DNA of 64,000 bases from Gadus chalcogrammus (GCF_026213295.1 NC_079421.1:23073396-23137395); one strand, 5' to 3'. Counted from the first letter of the stretch, positions 1 to 14,174 are shown. Translations and numbers: made by a program. Notes: generated by a model not told the origin, from the sequence alone.

Positions 1-755
1 TCAGTGGGGGGGTATTGAGACACCCAGATGCATAAAACGTTATCACAGGCCAAGGACCGAGAGGGTGGATTTGATGGGCCCTGCGCGTCACATTCAGTAG
101 CTTTGCTCTCATTATGGTCGACGATGTTCCCCGTGGTGTCGCCGACCTGTGGGCCGCCGGCACTACGGCAGAGGAAGGCCTCTGGAACTACAGCCATGTC
201 TTGATGATCTAACCGCATGTCCTGGATACACCCTAGTACGATATTATAGGAAAACCTGGTGATATCTTACTAGTTAGCACAGCCCCTCGCCCCCCTCCAT
301 CTCGGGAGGGATTAGCAATGCGGCAACATTAGCCACCGACTTGACATATCGGTACGAGGGCACATTGCCCCCGTCGGGGGGTTGTGCGAGACGTCTCGCC
401 CGTGACAGGCTGATAATGAATCGGCCTGTTGTGCATCGCCCTCCATCCCTCCATCCCTCCATCTATCTCCATCTTTACTCCTTCCTTTTCCCTCGCTCGC
501 TGAGCCGTCACCCCTCCCCTGCAGAGCCCCGCTCCTCACTCAACATGACAGTGACATCACACTCGTGTAATGTCACCCGCTCTTCTCTTCTTCCATGCCC
601 CCCCAGCCCTCCCTCTCCACCCCCCTCCCATTCCTCAGCCGCTCACTCTAATCAGATGAGGGTGATTTCAATAAAGTTACTGTCTGCTACACTCCATTAG
701 TTATATTAACACCCGCATTCCTGCCCCGCGGTGCTCCATCTCTGCTCCTACTGAG

Positions 756-802
756 GAGGAGGAGGAGGAGGAGGAGGCGGAGGAGGAGGAGGAGGAGGCG
801 GA
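756..802. repeat. GAG/GCG-GAG trinucleotide run
   Basis: Uninterrupted purine trinucleotides, mostly GAG with two GCG interruptions. Confidence 0.9.
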
Positions 803-2484
803 GGCCAGATCCTCTTCTGTTGCTGGCTGTGGGTAACCTAGTTGCAGAGGCCTAGCAGGGGAGACCAATCAATTAATGAACAAAGGGGCCAAATCAGCCA
901 GCCTCGGTACCGCAAAGGCTGGGGACTTTAAACATGGCCGCTCCCGAAACAAGGAGCACAGAGAACGCATCCCTCATCCCTGGACGAGCAGCGCCGTCGT
1001 GATTTTGTTCATCATAATATCGCAATGTGGCTTAATCGCTTTTCCCCTTCACTGTAAACATTTTTCTTTACTGCAAAGTGGGCTAATTATATAGAAGGGT
1101 TTAGCTGAGCACAAAGTGAACAACGAATACCTCCCCAACTTTAATGAACGCCTGGTCACTAGGGAGCCGTTTGTGTGTATAAAACAAACTAGAACCTTGC
1201 GGTTCACTGGAAGCCGCAGAAGGCCCGCGTCGTTTAACTGCGCTCCGCATTCGTCCCAGTGTTTGGTTTCAGAGTTCATTGGAACGGTCCCACTCCAGAC
1301 ATCCTTTGTGAATTCCTTCAGGTCTGCAGTTGGTTGTATTTGCTCATGACCACGATGGCTGTTCGGGCGACGGGGAAGAAAATAGGACATAAACCTAAGG
1401 TGTGTTCGCAGGCTTATGCTCAATCAACGACGTTCTCTCTAATATGTTGACCTCAACCCAAGAGTTGGTGTGCAAGGCCATTGCCCTCACATGGTCTGTT
1501 GGGCTGAAGTCAGGCGTACAGCCGTGCGGTTCTACCCAGCGAACGGCTTCAACGGTTAGACATCGGTTGTGGACGAGCAGACGGAGTGTGAACTGCTTCT
1601 CCTGGGGCCCCTCCTACCTTTACCCAACGTCAGCAGTAGCACTGATCTCAACGAGGGACATTGGACTGTAGACGGTACGACTGAAGGACGCCCGACCACC
1701 CTGTCGCGCCTATACATCGTTACGGACGTCTCTTTTGATCTTATTCATCTCATCCACCTGTGCTCGTCGAGCTGTCTGTCACCACGTTCTCATCCCTCCC
1801 CCTTTGTCAATCCCTCTTTCATCCCATTCAGCCCGTTCTTTATCCCTTTCCCCTTCGGTACTCTCTCATCTCCCGCCTCCACCCCCCCCCCTCCCCGCCC
1901 CATCCGCTCATTTTCTTACCCATTCCAGCTAATCCCGGAGACTCCCGCCCAGTCTCCGCGTGTGCGAGATCAGGGAGCAGCCTGTTGTAACAAGCTGTTG
2001 AATAATGTACAGGCCAGGGCCACGGGCCGCCATAGCAGTTAACCCTGTGATCCCCGTCGCCACGGACAGCCATGCGGAAACTTCCCCAATGACAGCATGG
2101 AACACACGAGGCAGCTCGCCAAGGGAGGCGGAGGTGGCGGAGGTGGTGGAGGAGGTTGAGGAGGTGGTGCCGGGTGGTGATCTCCCACAGGGGGCCCTTC
2201 CTCCGTGGTCTTCCTCAAGGCCGACACGCCTCCATCCGCTTCCATCACTAAGGGCCCGTGGAAGCCGGATCCGGGGGTTGGTTTGGCCTCGGCCTTTGTT
2301 ATGTGAAACATTGATGTATAATTGAAGGCAGGGAAAAGGCAACACTGAATAATTGATTTCAAAGGAGACGTGTCATGGCATCCAGAGGCCTCTCTCAAGT
2401 ATTTTGGTTTTGTGTTGCACTTGCACATGAAACATTTCGTGTTTGTTTGACTCCCGGTTTGCAAATTAGCCTTTGGCCTATGCT

Positions 2485-2515
2485 TAGTAGTAGTAGTAGT
2501 AGTAGTAGTAGTAGG
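2485..2515. repeat. (TAG)n microsatellite
   Basis: About ten consecutive TAG triplets. Confidence 0.95.
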
Positions 2516-3120
2516 ACTGGTGTGCATGCTACCTGCCTGTCGTGGTTCCGAGGTTGTTCCGATGTTTGTGCACTCAGCCTTGCCTTAATTGGTGTTGTTT
2601 TGGCTGTTTGTCAAGCAACGAGGGTCTTGGAAGCTGATTATGGTGTGATTTCCAGGTTCGAGCCACAAAACTAATTGTTTTTTGATTTGATACAAATCCA
2701 TTCTTGTTCCAGTATATAGGGGTCCTGGCAAATTATTCCGTAAAAGCAGAGTATAGTGTTTGTAAGTTAAAAAAAATGTTACAAGAACTGATAGCAATAA
2801 TGTAAACACACCAACAAAAACCCATGACAAAAGTTTTCGAAGTTGTGAGTCAAATCGGAATAATAGATTCAAATATGGATCGCGATTCTTATCTTCAATC
2901 TTTATCCCCGCACCCCGGACATTTGGTCATCAATTAGTCGACCGCTCCACACGACAACAACCAATCCACCCAAAGGCTAACGGGCACACGGGATCTCTTG
3001 AACCCGTTTACAATCGATAGCGATTGCCCTCTTCCTTAAGTGCTACTCATTAGCTGCAGAGCCCCATATCCTGAGGCCGTCAGGTATTGATCTAATGGGC
3101 TGATTGGAAGTTTCCCCTTC

Positions 3121-3893
3121 TGTCTGTGTGTGTGCGCGTGCGTGTGTGCGCGTGCGTGCGTGCGTGCGCGTTGAGGTCAGCGACTGTGGTCTCCAAGGTA
3201 TCAGATCAGTTCCCCCCCATTTGCCCCCTTCCGGCCCGACACCTGTTCCGGTCCATGGGACACAAACGCGCTGTCTCTGTGTGTGTCTCTGTGTGTCTCT
3301 CTGTGTGTCTCTCTGTGTGTCTCTCTGTGTGTCTCTCTGTGTGTGTGTCTCTGTGTGTGTCTCTGTGTGTGTCTCTGTGTCTCTGTGTGTGTCTCTGTTT
3401 CTGTGTGTGTCTCTGTGTGTCTCTGTGTGTGTCTCTGTGTGTGTCTCTGTGTGTGTCTCTGTGTGTCTCTCTGTGTGTCTGTGTGTCTCTGTGTGTGTCT
3501 CTCTGTCTCTCTCTGTGTGTCTCTCTCTGTGTGTCTCTCTCTGTGTGTCTGTGTGTCTCTCTCTCTGTGTGTCTCTCTGTGTGTGTCTCTCTGTGTGTGT
3601 CTCTCTGTGTGTCTCTCTGTGTGTCTCTCTGTGTGTGTCTCTCTGTGTGTGTCTCTCTGTGTGTCTCTCTGTGTGTGTCTCTGTGTCTCTCTCTGTGTGT
3701 CTGTGTGTCTCTCTGTGTGTCTGTGTCTGTGTGTCTCTCGCTGTGTGTCTCTCTCTCTGTGTGTGTCTCTCTCTGTGTGTCTCTCTGTGTGTGTGTGTGT
3801 GTCTCTCTCTGTGTGTCTCTCTGTGTGTCTCTCTCTGTGTGTCTCTCTCTCTGTGTGTCTCTCTCTGTGTGTCTCTCTCTGTGTGTCTCTGTT
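3121..3893. repeat. GTGT/CTCT compound satellite
   Basis: About 770 bp of alternating GTGTGT and CTCTCT blocks, strictly purine/pyrimidine biased. It is open in several frames on both strands only because the repeat lacks stop codons, so the resulting 230-365 codon frames are not genes. Confidence 0.95.
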
Positions 3894-4057
3894 CATGCGG
3901 TGCGGCGGAGCTGGGCTAGCTGCGTGTCCAATGGGACATGTGCTACATGGGGTTTCCGGTGACGGGTCTGTCTGGGAGCGCGCCGTCCCGTCCAGCTGCT
4001 GCTCCGCTCATGGCTGTCGGGTCTCCCCGGGGACGCGGGGTACATTCTGCCTTACAG

Positions 4058-4400
4058 CAGGGCCCCCCCGCCCCGCGCTGAACCCCCTGCCCCGCGCTGA
4101 CCCCCCCCCGCCCCTCGCTGAACCCCCCGCCCCCCGCGCTGAACCCCCCCGCCCCCCGCTGAACCCCCCCCCCGCGCCCCGCGCTGACCCCCCCCCGCCC
4201 CGCGCTGAACCCCCCCCCCCCCGCGCTGAACCCCCCCCGCCCCGCGCTGAACCCCCCCCGCCCCTCGCTGAACCCCCCGCCCCCCGCGCTGAACCCCCCC
4301 GCCCCCCGCTGAACCCCCCCCGCGCGCCCCGCGCTGACCCCCCCCCGCCCCGCGCTGAACCCCCCCCCCCCCCGCGCTGAACCCCCCCGCCCCGCGCTCC
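4058..4400. repeat. C-rich minisatellite (GCGCTGAACCCCCC)
   Basis: Units of roughly 17-22 bp built from C-runs plus GCGCTGAA, repeated about 18 times. Unit length varies through C-run length. The G-rich complement should be able to form G-quadruplexes. Confidence 0.9.
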
Positions 4401-4881
4401 AGGCGGTACTCGAAGGCGGGGTGGGGTGGGGTGGGGCGGGGCGGGGTGGGGTGGGGGGGCGGCGTGTTTCAGCGTTACACATGACGGTTCACCGCGAGGA
4501 AACGTATACAGTCGCGCACACTCACATGCACAAGGGTGCAGTGACACATTAAGGCACTGGCACAAACACACACGCGCACACTTATTAAGGCATGCACCAT
4601 TAAACTGTCAACTGGTGTGTGACAGGCCTTCCTTCTGGACGGGGGGGGGGGGCTGTGATTCCTCAGCAGCGCCTCTACATTTAAACTGGCTTGCTGTTTT
4701 TCTTTTCCTTCAGTCTGTGTCTGCCCGTAAAAAAAGAACACAACCCGATGTTTGACTTTAGCGCTAGTCACATGCATCCTGTCGTCGTTGCCGCGGCGAC
4801 GGTTCGTCAGTCTGGATGGGCTGCCCCCCTACTGTAAACCAATTTGTGTGCGAGTGTCTCTCTCTGTATGGGCCGTCACAG

Positions 4882-4999
<118 letters not shown>

Positions 5000-5481
5000 A
5001 GCGTTGGTGCTGCAGAGATAGACCTGTCATCCACATATGCTTCCCTGTAGGAGCGCATGGAGCTTTGTAAAAGTGGGGGCTGTGAGTCGGCGGAGGTGGG
5101 GGAGGAGGAGAGTGTACGGGTTCTGAGCTGAGAGGAGCTTATATGGGGGGGGGGGGAGGGAGGAGTCTGGGCAGGGGAGCTGTGGAAGGGGTGAGAATAG
5201 AAAGCTGCTGGGACTTTGGTTAATGCAATATTGCTGTAAAGTGTGGGCTAATTATTCTGTGTTCCAGGTCTGAAAGGCGTCATTAAAGTACATTGATCCA
5301 ATTATCCCAACCCATTACGGTCCTACCCGCTCATCATATCCACATTACTAGTAATTGTTTTTCAAATGCATAATTAATGCTAAAAACATATCGGTCTTGT
5401 ATCGGAATACATACTATCTGCATTAACATACTAAATGTATATCCTCCCATTCCAAAGCAAATGTGAGGTATATATGAAGAG

Positions 5482-5913
5482 TAGGGGAGAGGAGCCCGGA
5501 GTAGGGGGGAGGAGCCCGGAGTAGGGGAGAGGAGCCCGGAGTAGGGGAGAGGAGCCCGGAGTAGGGGGGAGGAGCCCGGAGTAGGGGAGGGGAGCCCGGA
5601 GTAGGGGGGAGGAGCCCGGAGTAGGGAGGAGGAGCCCGGAGTAGGGGAGAGGAGCCCGGAGTAGGGGAGAGGAGCCCGGAGTAGGGGGGAGGAGCCCGGA
5701 GTAGGGGGGAGGAGCCCGGAGTAGGGGAGAGGGGAGAGGAGCCCGGAGTAGGGGAGAGGGGAGAGGAGCCCGGAGTAGGGGAGAGGGGAGAGGAGCCCGG
5801 AGTAGGGGAGAGGGGAGAGGAGCCCGGAGTAGGGGAGAGGGGGGAGGAGCCCGGAGTAGGGGAGAGGAGCCCGGAGTAGGGGGGAGGAGCCCGGAGTAGG
5901 GGGGAGGAGCCCT
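5482..5913. repeat. 20-bp minisatellite (GGAGCCCGGAGTAGGGGAGA)
   Basis: About 20 head-to-tail units of 20 bp. Several units in the middle are 26 bp because of an extra GGGAGA. Confidence 0.95.
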
Positions 5914-6762
5914 GTCATGGCCATACGGACGCCATAGGTTCTGCTGTCAGCCTATAGCGCCCGGCTGCTAATGAATGCATGAGGGAGTGCAGGTTGGCCC
6001 TCGTGGGAACAGAGGTATTTCGTAACGTTATCTAGGAGCTATGGCGAATAACATCACGGTTAACGAGAGCACGCGGCTGCGGCTGCTTTGTTGATATAAA
6101 TCCCATACATCCCCAGTTGTCAAATTACTACTTCTTTCCTTCCCCCACACAAATACATACTTAGACACACACACACGCACGCACGCACGCACGCACGCAC
6201 ACGCGCGCGCGCACACATTTAGACACACACAAACATAGCAGTTTGGTTTTCCTTTAAAGCGCTTTGACTATTTTTGAATGCATTTCCGTGCGGTGAGTTT
6301 GAAATCCTATCCGTTTGATCGGATGGGCAAAAATATGGGCAGCACAATGGAATCCCATCTCTCCTTGTGTCAGCTATTCTTCCCCGCTGTTGATATTCCC
6401 ATGGGAAGGCGTTTTGTGCTTTGCGTATCACAGTCTGATCAGTGCGGGTCTCAGTCTTATCTGAACATGAAGGGAGGAGGAGGAGGATGATGGAGAGAGG
6501 GAGAGAGAGGCAGGAAGGAGGGAGGCGGGTGGAGAGGAACCGAGTGCAGGGGCTTTGGATCCCGGGGGGGTGATATAGCTCTGCTACCTTCAATTCAGTG
6601 GCCGGCCTCTTAAATCTATCTCATCATCATTTCATGGGAAGATATTGTACTGCCGTGTATTACTCTGGCAGATACATCAACCTGCTCCGCCCTCGCTGCC
6701 TCTTCGCTCGCTGGTCCCAGAGTGATGGAGGAGCTCTGCCGGCCGCCTGCGCTCTGAACACT
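5914..6762. other. Unique non-coding stretch
   Basis: No gene recognised. A short CGCACGCA/ACAC run lies at about 6165-6220. The segment 6235-6480 is balanced in base composition and free of simple repeats, so it could be a conserved non-coding element, which cannot be tested here. Confidence 0.4.
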
Positions 6763-7215
6763 CCTCTCCTCGTGGTCTGAGTCTGGCAGAGGGCGCTCTC
6801 CCTCTCCTCGTGGTCTGAGTCTGGCAGAGGGCACGCTCTCCCTCTCCTCGTGCTGGTCTGAGTCTGTCAGAGGCCCCCCCCGCTCTCCCTCTCCTCGTGG
6901 TCTGAGTCTGGCAGAGGGCGCTACTCCCTCTCCTCGTGGTACTGAAGTCTGTCAGCGGGCGGCATTCCCTACTCCCTCGTCGGTCTGAGTCTGCAGAGGG
7001 CGCTCTCTCCTCTTCTCGTGGTCTGAGTCTTCAGAGGGCGCTCTCCTCTCCTCGTGGTCTGAGTCTGGCAGAGGGCGCTCTCCCTCTCCTCGTGGTCTGA
7101 GTCTGTCAGAGGGCGCTCTCCCTCTCCTCGTGGTCTGAGTCTGGCAGAGGGCGCTCTCCCTCTCCTCGTGGTCTGAGTCTGGCAGAGGGCGCTCTCCCTC
7201 TCCTCGTGTTCTGAG
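6763..7215. repeat. 38-bp minisatellite
   Basis: About 12 units whose core is TCCTCGTGGTCTGAGTCTGG followed by CAGAGGGCG and a CT stretch. The central units (about 6870-7020) carry single-base insertions and losses. Confidence 0.9.
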
Positions 7216-7481
7216 CGCTCTGCCTCTGAGTTTCCTCTTCCTCCCTCTTGTTATTGTTGTGTGTTCCTCTGTCGCTGCTTCCCGCCGTGCGATCGTCGCT
7301 GTAGATTGCGGTAGCTGTGTCGTGCGAGGGTTTTCTCCGGCTCAGGTCAGTTCAGGTCAGTACTTCTGCCTCCTAGCCACGGGCATTAGGGGATCTCCAT
7401 GAGGCCGTTGGGCCGCGGCCTCGCCCTCTCCCGGGATCAGCTGCTGACAGGCCCTTCAGCAGGACCCCTGCTGTGACTAAT

Positions 7482-7523
7482 GCTATAATATGTATTATTA
7501 TATATAATATATATTATTATAGC
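7482..7523. repeat. AT-rich palindrome
   Basis: The arms GCTATAATA and TATTATAGC enclose an alternating TA-rich centre. The whole 42-bp segment is a nearly perfect inverted repeat able to form a cruciform. Confidence 0.8.
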
Positions 7524-7569
7524 ATCTCCACTGGAGTGGAGGACACACACGCATTCTTGGATCAATAAG

Positions 7570-7691
<122 letters not shown>

Positions 7692-8055
7692 GCTCCCCCG
7701 CTCGCGTGTCCTTCAGCGTCCTGGCGGGGTGACGCTGGATAAACAAGGTGAACAAACAGCCCCCCCCCAGCATTGATCTCTCTCTCGCTCAGCCCCAGCT
7801 CCACATTGATTCTACCTGCACTCCATTTCTATGAACCTGAACCGCAGACGCCCCTACCACAGCCGGCCTCCTCCCTCTCTGCACCGGACTGACACCCCAT
7901 GATAAATGACTGGCCCGCCCTTCGTCTCTACCCCCCCCCGCCACACGGAGGCTGTCTGAGGCGCTGCGAGCCCATTCCTCCCCCCCTGAAATCCAATAGA
8001 GTCGACTTCTCCTTCCTCCAAAGCGCGTGTGTGTGTGTGCCAAGGGTGTCAAGCG

Positions 8056-8057
<2 letters not shown>

Positions 8058-8112
<55 letters not shown>

Positions 8113-8121
8113 TGTGTGTGT

Positions 8122-8184
<63 letters not shown>
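8058..8184. repeat. (GT)n microsatellite
   Basis: About 63 GT dinucleotides with two GG interruptions. Confidence 0.97.
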
Positions 8185-8185
<1 letters not shown>

Positions 8186-8514
8186 CCCTGCCTTGTGTGT
8201 GCCCTGCGTTGTGTGCGTGTTATTCATGGCTTGAGGTCATCCTTTTTATTTCCAGGCGTAAACATGTCCCCCATTATATGGGGGGGGGCTGCGGGCCATC
8301 CATATGCATGACGCTGCACGCGGTCAAGTGGAGCCCGGATGATGCATCTGCTGTGGGACGCGTCCCGCCGTAGGCGCCCCCCCACCCGGCGGCCCCTGGC
8401 TAATAGTCTATGCTGTCGCTCAGCGGCCTGCACAGATATACACACGCAAAAGACGCTCAAAGCGAGGTCAAGTCGTCGCCCCCCCCCCCCCACATGCATC
8501 CTGTCATCCGCCGG

Positions 8515-8787
8515 TCCTCAGATTGTTGTTTGGCCTTAATTAGTGGAGCTGATTAATGGCTGTATCAGGGGTGTGATCAGACATCACCTGCTGTACAGAG
8601 AGGATCCCAGCGCTGTGGTCAGGCTCTGATTACCTGCTGGAGGCTATCGGCCCTCACGGAGCTCCTTAATAGCTTCTGCTTCCTTAATGACGCGCCTACT
8701 GCCTGTTTGATCAGCTCCAGTCCTCTGCAGCTCCTGTGACAGGGAGCCCCATGGATCATCTGCGCCATTTCTTTATTTTTTCTCCTT

Positions 8788-8790
<3 letters not shown>
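8515..8790. other. Complex non-coding segment, possible enhancer/CNE
   Basis: This block is flanked by simple repeats but has none itself. It contains several TTAATTAG/GATTAATGG-type homeodomain cores (around 8535-8560) and CCTTAATA/CCTTAATG motifs (around 8665-8690). The call as a conserved element is inference from composition only. Confidence 0.3.

Positions 8791-8834
<44 letters not shown>
8791..8834. repeat. (GT)n microsatellite
   Basis: About 22 perfect GT dinucleotides. Confidence 0.95.
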
Positions 8835-8837
<3 letters not shown>

Positions 8838-8849
8838 AAGGATTCTGTG

Positions 8850-11800
8850 TGAGGTCCATCCAGAACATCCCTTACACTGTGAAGCCAGCCGGCGGGTGGG
8901 GGGGGGGGGGTAATCGTACAACCAGGCATGGCCCGCCATACCTCCATGACATTCAACCTCACACACATGGTCATCTGTGCCCCCCACCTCCTCCCCTCCT
9001 ATAGGGAAGTAATCCACTTCCTGGCGCTCACTTCTGAGGTTCCCTTGGTTACCGGCGCTGAGATGACCAGGATCTGAGGACAGACCTGAGGAGTTATGCG
9101 ACTGTTTAATGAGCGAGGAAGAGGAAGGAGTCGGATATCTATGTATATTTCCACTCCACCACCTTCAGTGTTTTCACTCTTCGTTGCTTTCTTCGTCTTG
9201 GTGGAACGTGAATGTGTAATCGTGTCATTATGCCAGTTCAAGCTCCATCACAGCGAGACGGGATCTGTTAGCCTAACCCTAACCCTAATGTGTAATCGTG
9301 TCATTATGCCAGTTCAACCTCCATCACAGCGAGACGGGATCTGTTTTGACGGGGGAGCGGATTTAATCCTGTAGCAGGGGTCTGTTGGAATGTAATCTCT
9401 CGCTCTCGAACTCCCGCTCTGCCTCTCTCTCTCTCCATCCCTCACCCTCTCTCTCCATCCCTCACCCTCTCTCCCCATCCTTCACCCTCTCTCTCTCTCC
9501 ATACCTCACCCTCTCTCTCCTACCGTCTCTCTCGGTCTCTCTCTGAATTTGCCCATGTCCAGAAATAGACAGAACGTCTCGTCAGTAATTCTGATTGAAT
9601 GCACATTTGCCATCTTCTCGTTCCAGTCATAATTGGTCTTTAGAAAAAGATTGCACTTGCTCTTGTCTAAACTAAAATATGAGCCTGCTTCACTTTGTGC
9701 CATTACCGCGTCAACGAATAATGTTGCAATCATTTCTAATTACTCCGATCGGAGGCCGAGAGTGGGGCCATCGTCATAATTGCCGGGGCGGGGGCTTATT
9801 TAGGGAGAGAGATGGAGGGAGACATGTCTCCCCTCTGTGAAACTGTCTCAACCGTTGGGGGCATTAAGCCGAGGTGGTGGGAGAGAAACGAAGTGGTGGT
9901 GCAGCCGCGGTTCTGCGTCATGCCCGGGTGGGGGTGGGGGTGGGGGTGGAGGTGGGGGTGGGGCTGGGGGGTTAGCGGTGGTCCGACCGTAATACTGAAT
10001 TTGTATTTTCTTTAGAGAGAATGAGAAGTCGGAGGTACTGTTCCTCCCGTAGGGCGTCCAGTCTCCACACAGAGGCGTGAAATTAATTCATAACTCGGGG
10101 GAAGATGGAGACAGAGCGAGTGGCGCTGGGGGGAGACAGAGAGCGAGAGGGGGAGGGGGAGAGAGAGAGAGGGAGGGAGACAGAGAGAGGGGGAGACAAA
10201 GTCTGAGTGAATGGTTTTCCTCACCTTGGGTGAGGTCGAGGCAGGACCGCCTGCCCCGTGGGCTCCAGCCCCCCATGGAGGAGGGGGACACCATGCCGCC
10301 ATTTCTCAGCCTCCAAATTTAATCGCGGCCGACCACAATGGATGCATGAAATGGAATTTGAATTTCAGATTGATTGTTTCTGTATTGATGGATGCCAAGC
10401 GAGGAGGTGGGGTTCCCCGGCTCCTTAAATTGAACCCGTCTAAGAAAGCGAAGCGTCGTGCCTCACAAACACACGCACACACACGGGAGCGCGCACGCGT
10501 GTGTGTTTGATGCCTTGCTTCACGAGGGAGCCATTTTTCAGTTTTTTCTTTTTGAAGTTTAATCTTCAGTGAGGGAACGGCGGTGCAGCAGGAATGCAAA
10601 TGGAGAGCTTTGCCGTGCGCTGGGGTTCTCGCTGCTTGTTTGCATGCCTTCAGAATCTGACACCATTTCCTTGTCGTCATCCTCACTGCTCACAATAACA
10701 GTCCATTCGGCTGGCTTCGTTGCCTCCTCTGCATTTAAGCGAATGTCTTTTAAAGTGAGTTCCACATAACGTCTTTGGAAAGACGTTTTTAAAGATAAAG
10801 ACGACTTTTTTTGGTCGTGTTTACTTTGAATTTATGTTTTCCTCCCCCCCCCCCTTATCCTTCAGCTTCTGTCTTCCTTGTTTTTGTATTTAAAAACGCT
10901 TCATCCTTCACTCGCCACTCAAAGCCGGGCGGCTTCCGATGCAACAGCGGGGGCCATTAGCGCTACATGTGCTGCCTTTGAAAGTGTCCAGATTAACCGG
11001 ATTAGGGGGGAGAGATTACAGCCTCTTCCTCACCCGGCAGACCTTGACCCACCTTCCCCGCTGCCGAACGGCAGGCGGTTGCGTGGACGTCTGGGATTTG
11101 ATATGCACGACAGAAGGGCTGGATGGTGGCGACCCTCATCCCTCCATAAACTACGTAGAAGACGATGATGCTAATGTCACGGGCGATGGAAAGACGGCAA
11201 ACGTTGCTGAGTAATTGCGGCTCTACCTCGCTGTAGGATCCATCATTGTGGACCCTTTAATAGCCGTGAGCGTTTTTTAATGGTTCCTACGATTCTCCCT
11301 GAGAGGCTCGGGAATGAGAGGCGTGGCCTAGTGCGGGTAGCCCTTCTAATACGACTCTGAGCCTGCGTTGGACCCACAGTCACAGGGGCCTTCAGAGAGC
11401 CGAGGCCCTCCCATTGGGTCAGATCAGAGTGTCCATGAGGAACATGCTCAACGTGCTGCTGTCAAACCGATTCGCTCTGAGGCAAGTCTGAACCGATAGT
11501 GTTGTGGTTCGTTCTGAGCTTGGATTCTACACCGCGTTCCAGGAAACCAGATGCAGTCCAGACGTTTCATTGAGACTGCCGTTGCCAAGGCACTGTGAAG
11601 CGAGAGGGACATCATTTATTTCTGTCAGCCGGTGCCCTGGGAGTGGGGAGCGGGAGGGGGGGCAGTGTACTGGGGCAGCCAGCCCCAGGGTCACCTCTCT
11701 CTCACTCCCAAAGTTTATTTGTAAAATAGGATAAACTGGGCTCTGTGCGGCGGGGCGGTGCTAATGCACCAACTCATCACGCCAGAACACTCCGCTCTGA

Positions 11801-12135
11801 ACGCTGAGATGGATTTAGGGGGAGAGGGGGAACCGACAACCAACCCTGTCCGTAAGGACATGGAGAGAATTATGTTGAGGGGGGAGGGGGGGGAGGCTTC
11901 TGCAGATGGTCAACTTTAGTGGTGTTTATCCAGGGAGTTGTTTCAGCTGAAGCCTGGGATTCACACTCGGCCCCCGACGGGTTCTCTCTCGCTCTCTCCC
12001 TTGTTTCTCTGTGTGACCCCCCACCCTGAGGGACGGCAGGGCTCTGGCCTCGAGGCCTCGGGGGCTCGGAGTCACCTGCCCTTGTTTACGCCGCTACTCA
12101 ACCTGGTCCCCATCACTCAGCCCGTCCAGCCAGCG
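8850..12135. other. Gene-free stretch with scattered simple repeats
   Basis: No coding exon recognised. It holds a tandem duplication (9211-9348), CT-rich Tn/Cn sequence (9420-9545), GGGGGT repeats (about 9929-9970) and purine-rich GAGA/GGGA sequence (10090-10205). The block 9555-9750 is repeat-free, AT-balanced DNA that could be a conserved non-coding element. Confidence 0.5.
9211..9348. repeat. 76-bp tandem duplication with telomeric junction
   Basis: The segment starting AATGTGTAATCGTGTCATTA at 9211 recurs at 9287 with one or two mismatches. Between the copies lies TAACCCTAACCCTAA, a short telomeric-type repeat. Confidence 0.85.
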
Positions 12136-12136
12136 G

Positions 12137-12196
12137 GGATATGTTAATTGGGGATATGTTAATTGGGGATATGTTAATTGGGGATATGTTAATTGA
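12137..12196. repeat. 16-bp tandem repeat, four copies
   Basis: Four consecutive copies of GGGATATGTTAATTGG. Confidence 0.95.
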
Positions 12197-13201
<1,005 letters not shown>

Positions 13202-14174
13202 CAACAACCCGACCCCTACCTTGTGGTTGTTTGGCTCCGCGGCCCCTGACCACGCATCCCCGCGCCGCTTCCTCCGGCTAATCACGCTTTGTTATGCTAC
13301 GGCACGACTTCCCCTCCTCAACAAAGCTAGCGCACCCGCGACTGTGTCTGCGTGTCGAACTGTGTCTGTCTGTGTGCGTTTATGTTTATGTGTGTGTGTG
13401 CGCATATGTTTGTGTGTTTGCCTGCTCATGTGAATTCCTTGGTGTGTGTGTGCGCGCTTGTTGATGGTCAAAAGCACACTAGGTGTGTGTGCATGCTCTG
13501 GCGTTTCACATTCTCCCAACGCCTACCGCTGTTTCACAGACGCTCGCTACATTAGCGCCGGCCGTCCTGTGAACGCAAGGCCTCCAGGACGCTGGCGGCG
13601 GGCAGCAAGCTGTGCATTGGACAGGGGGCATCATATGAGCATCAGGGTTACTATTGGTCAACAGGAGAGACTGATCGGGGCGGATCGTTGTGTGTGTTAC
13701 CGTATGACATTGAAAACAATGTTTTCTCCATGGAATTCTGATGGAATTCCTGTTTTTTTCTTTGTGTGTAACCCACCAACGTCACGGCCAGAGGAGAAAT
13801 ATGAAATCAATAAGTCGTTAATGCATTAGCTGTCCATCAAGAGGAAATGTCATTGAATGCACGATGACGAGACTGGTACGCTCCCTACATTTAGTTCTGC
13901 TTTTCATCCCGCCCTTAATTAAACTTTGGTTTATCGTCTTCCGTAGAAAGCTTTTAGTGGCGTTATGAGCCGTTGTTACGGCCCTCCCTGGCCCTGATGG
14001 ATGTGCTGGTCATTATTCGGTGGCAGCAGAGGGTTCTGTCTCAGGCTAATGCCTCGTCCAGGCAGGGCATTGTTTAGAGGGGTCGGGAGGGTGGCAGAGC
14101 GGCTTCATAACCCCCCCCCCGCACAAAACAGGAACACACTGCCTTGTAAAAATAAATATATGGTGGCCGCTCTC

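Larger units (their letters stand above)
1..3115. other. Gene-free flank, mostly unique sequence
   Basis: I recognise no coding exon, RNA gene or mobile element here. Open frames are short and of biased composition. A minus-strand frame at 2585-2872 has a hydrophobic stretch but no family resemblance and no visible gene context. The stretch holds a short GAG/GCGGAG run (about 756-802) and a TAG run (about 2485-2515). Confidence 0.6.

Noticed and set aside
2585..2872. Minus-strand 95-codon frame with a hydrophobic segment
   Set aside because: No family resemblance, no splice or promoter context; hydrophobicity alone is not enough.
3104..4380. Frames of 230-365 codons rich in Cys/Val/Ser or Thr/His/Arg
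   Set aside because: Translations of GTGT/CTCT and C-rich repeats, open on both strands, with no gene context.
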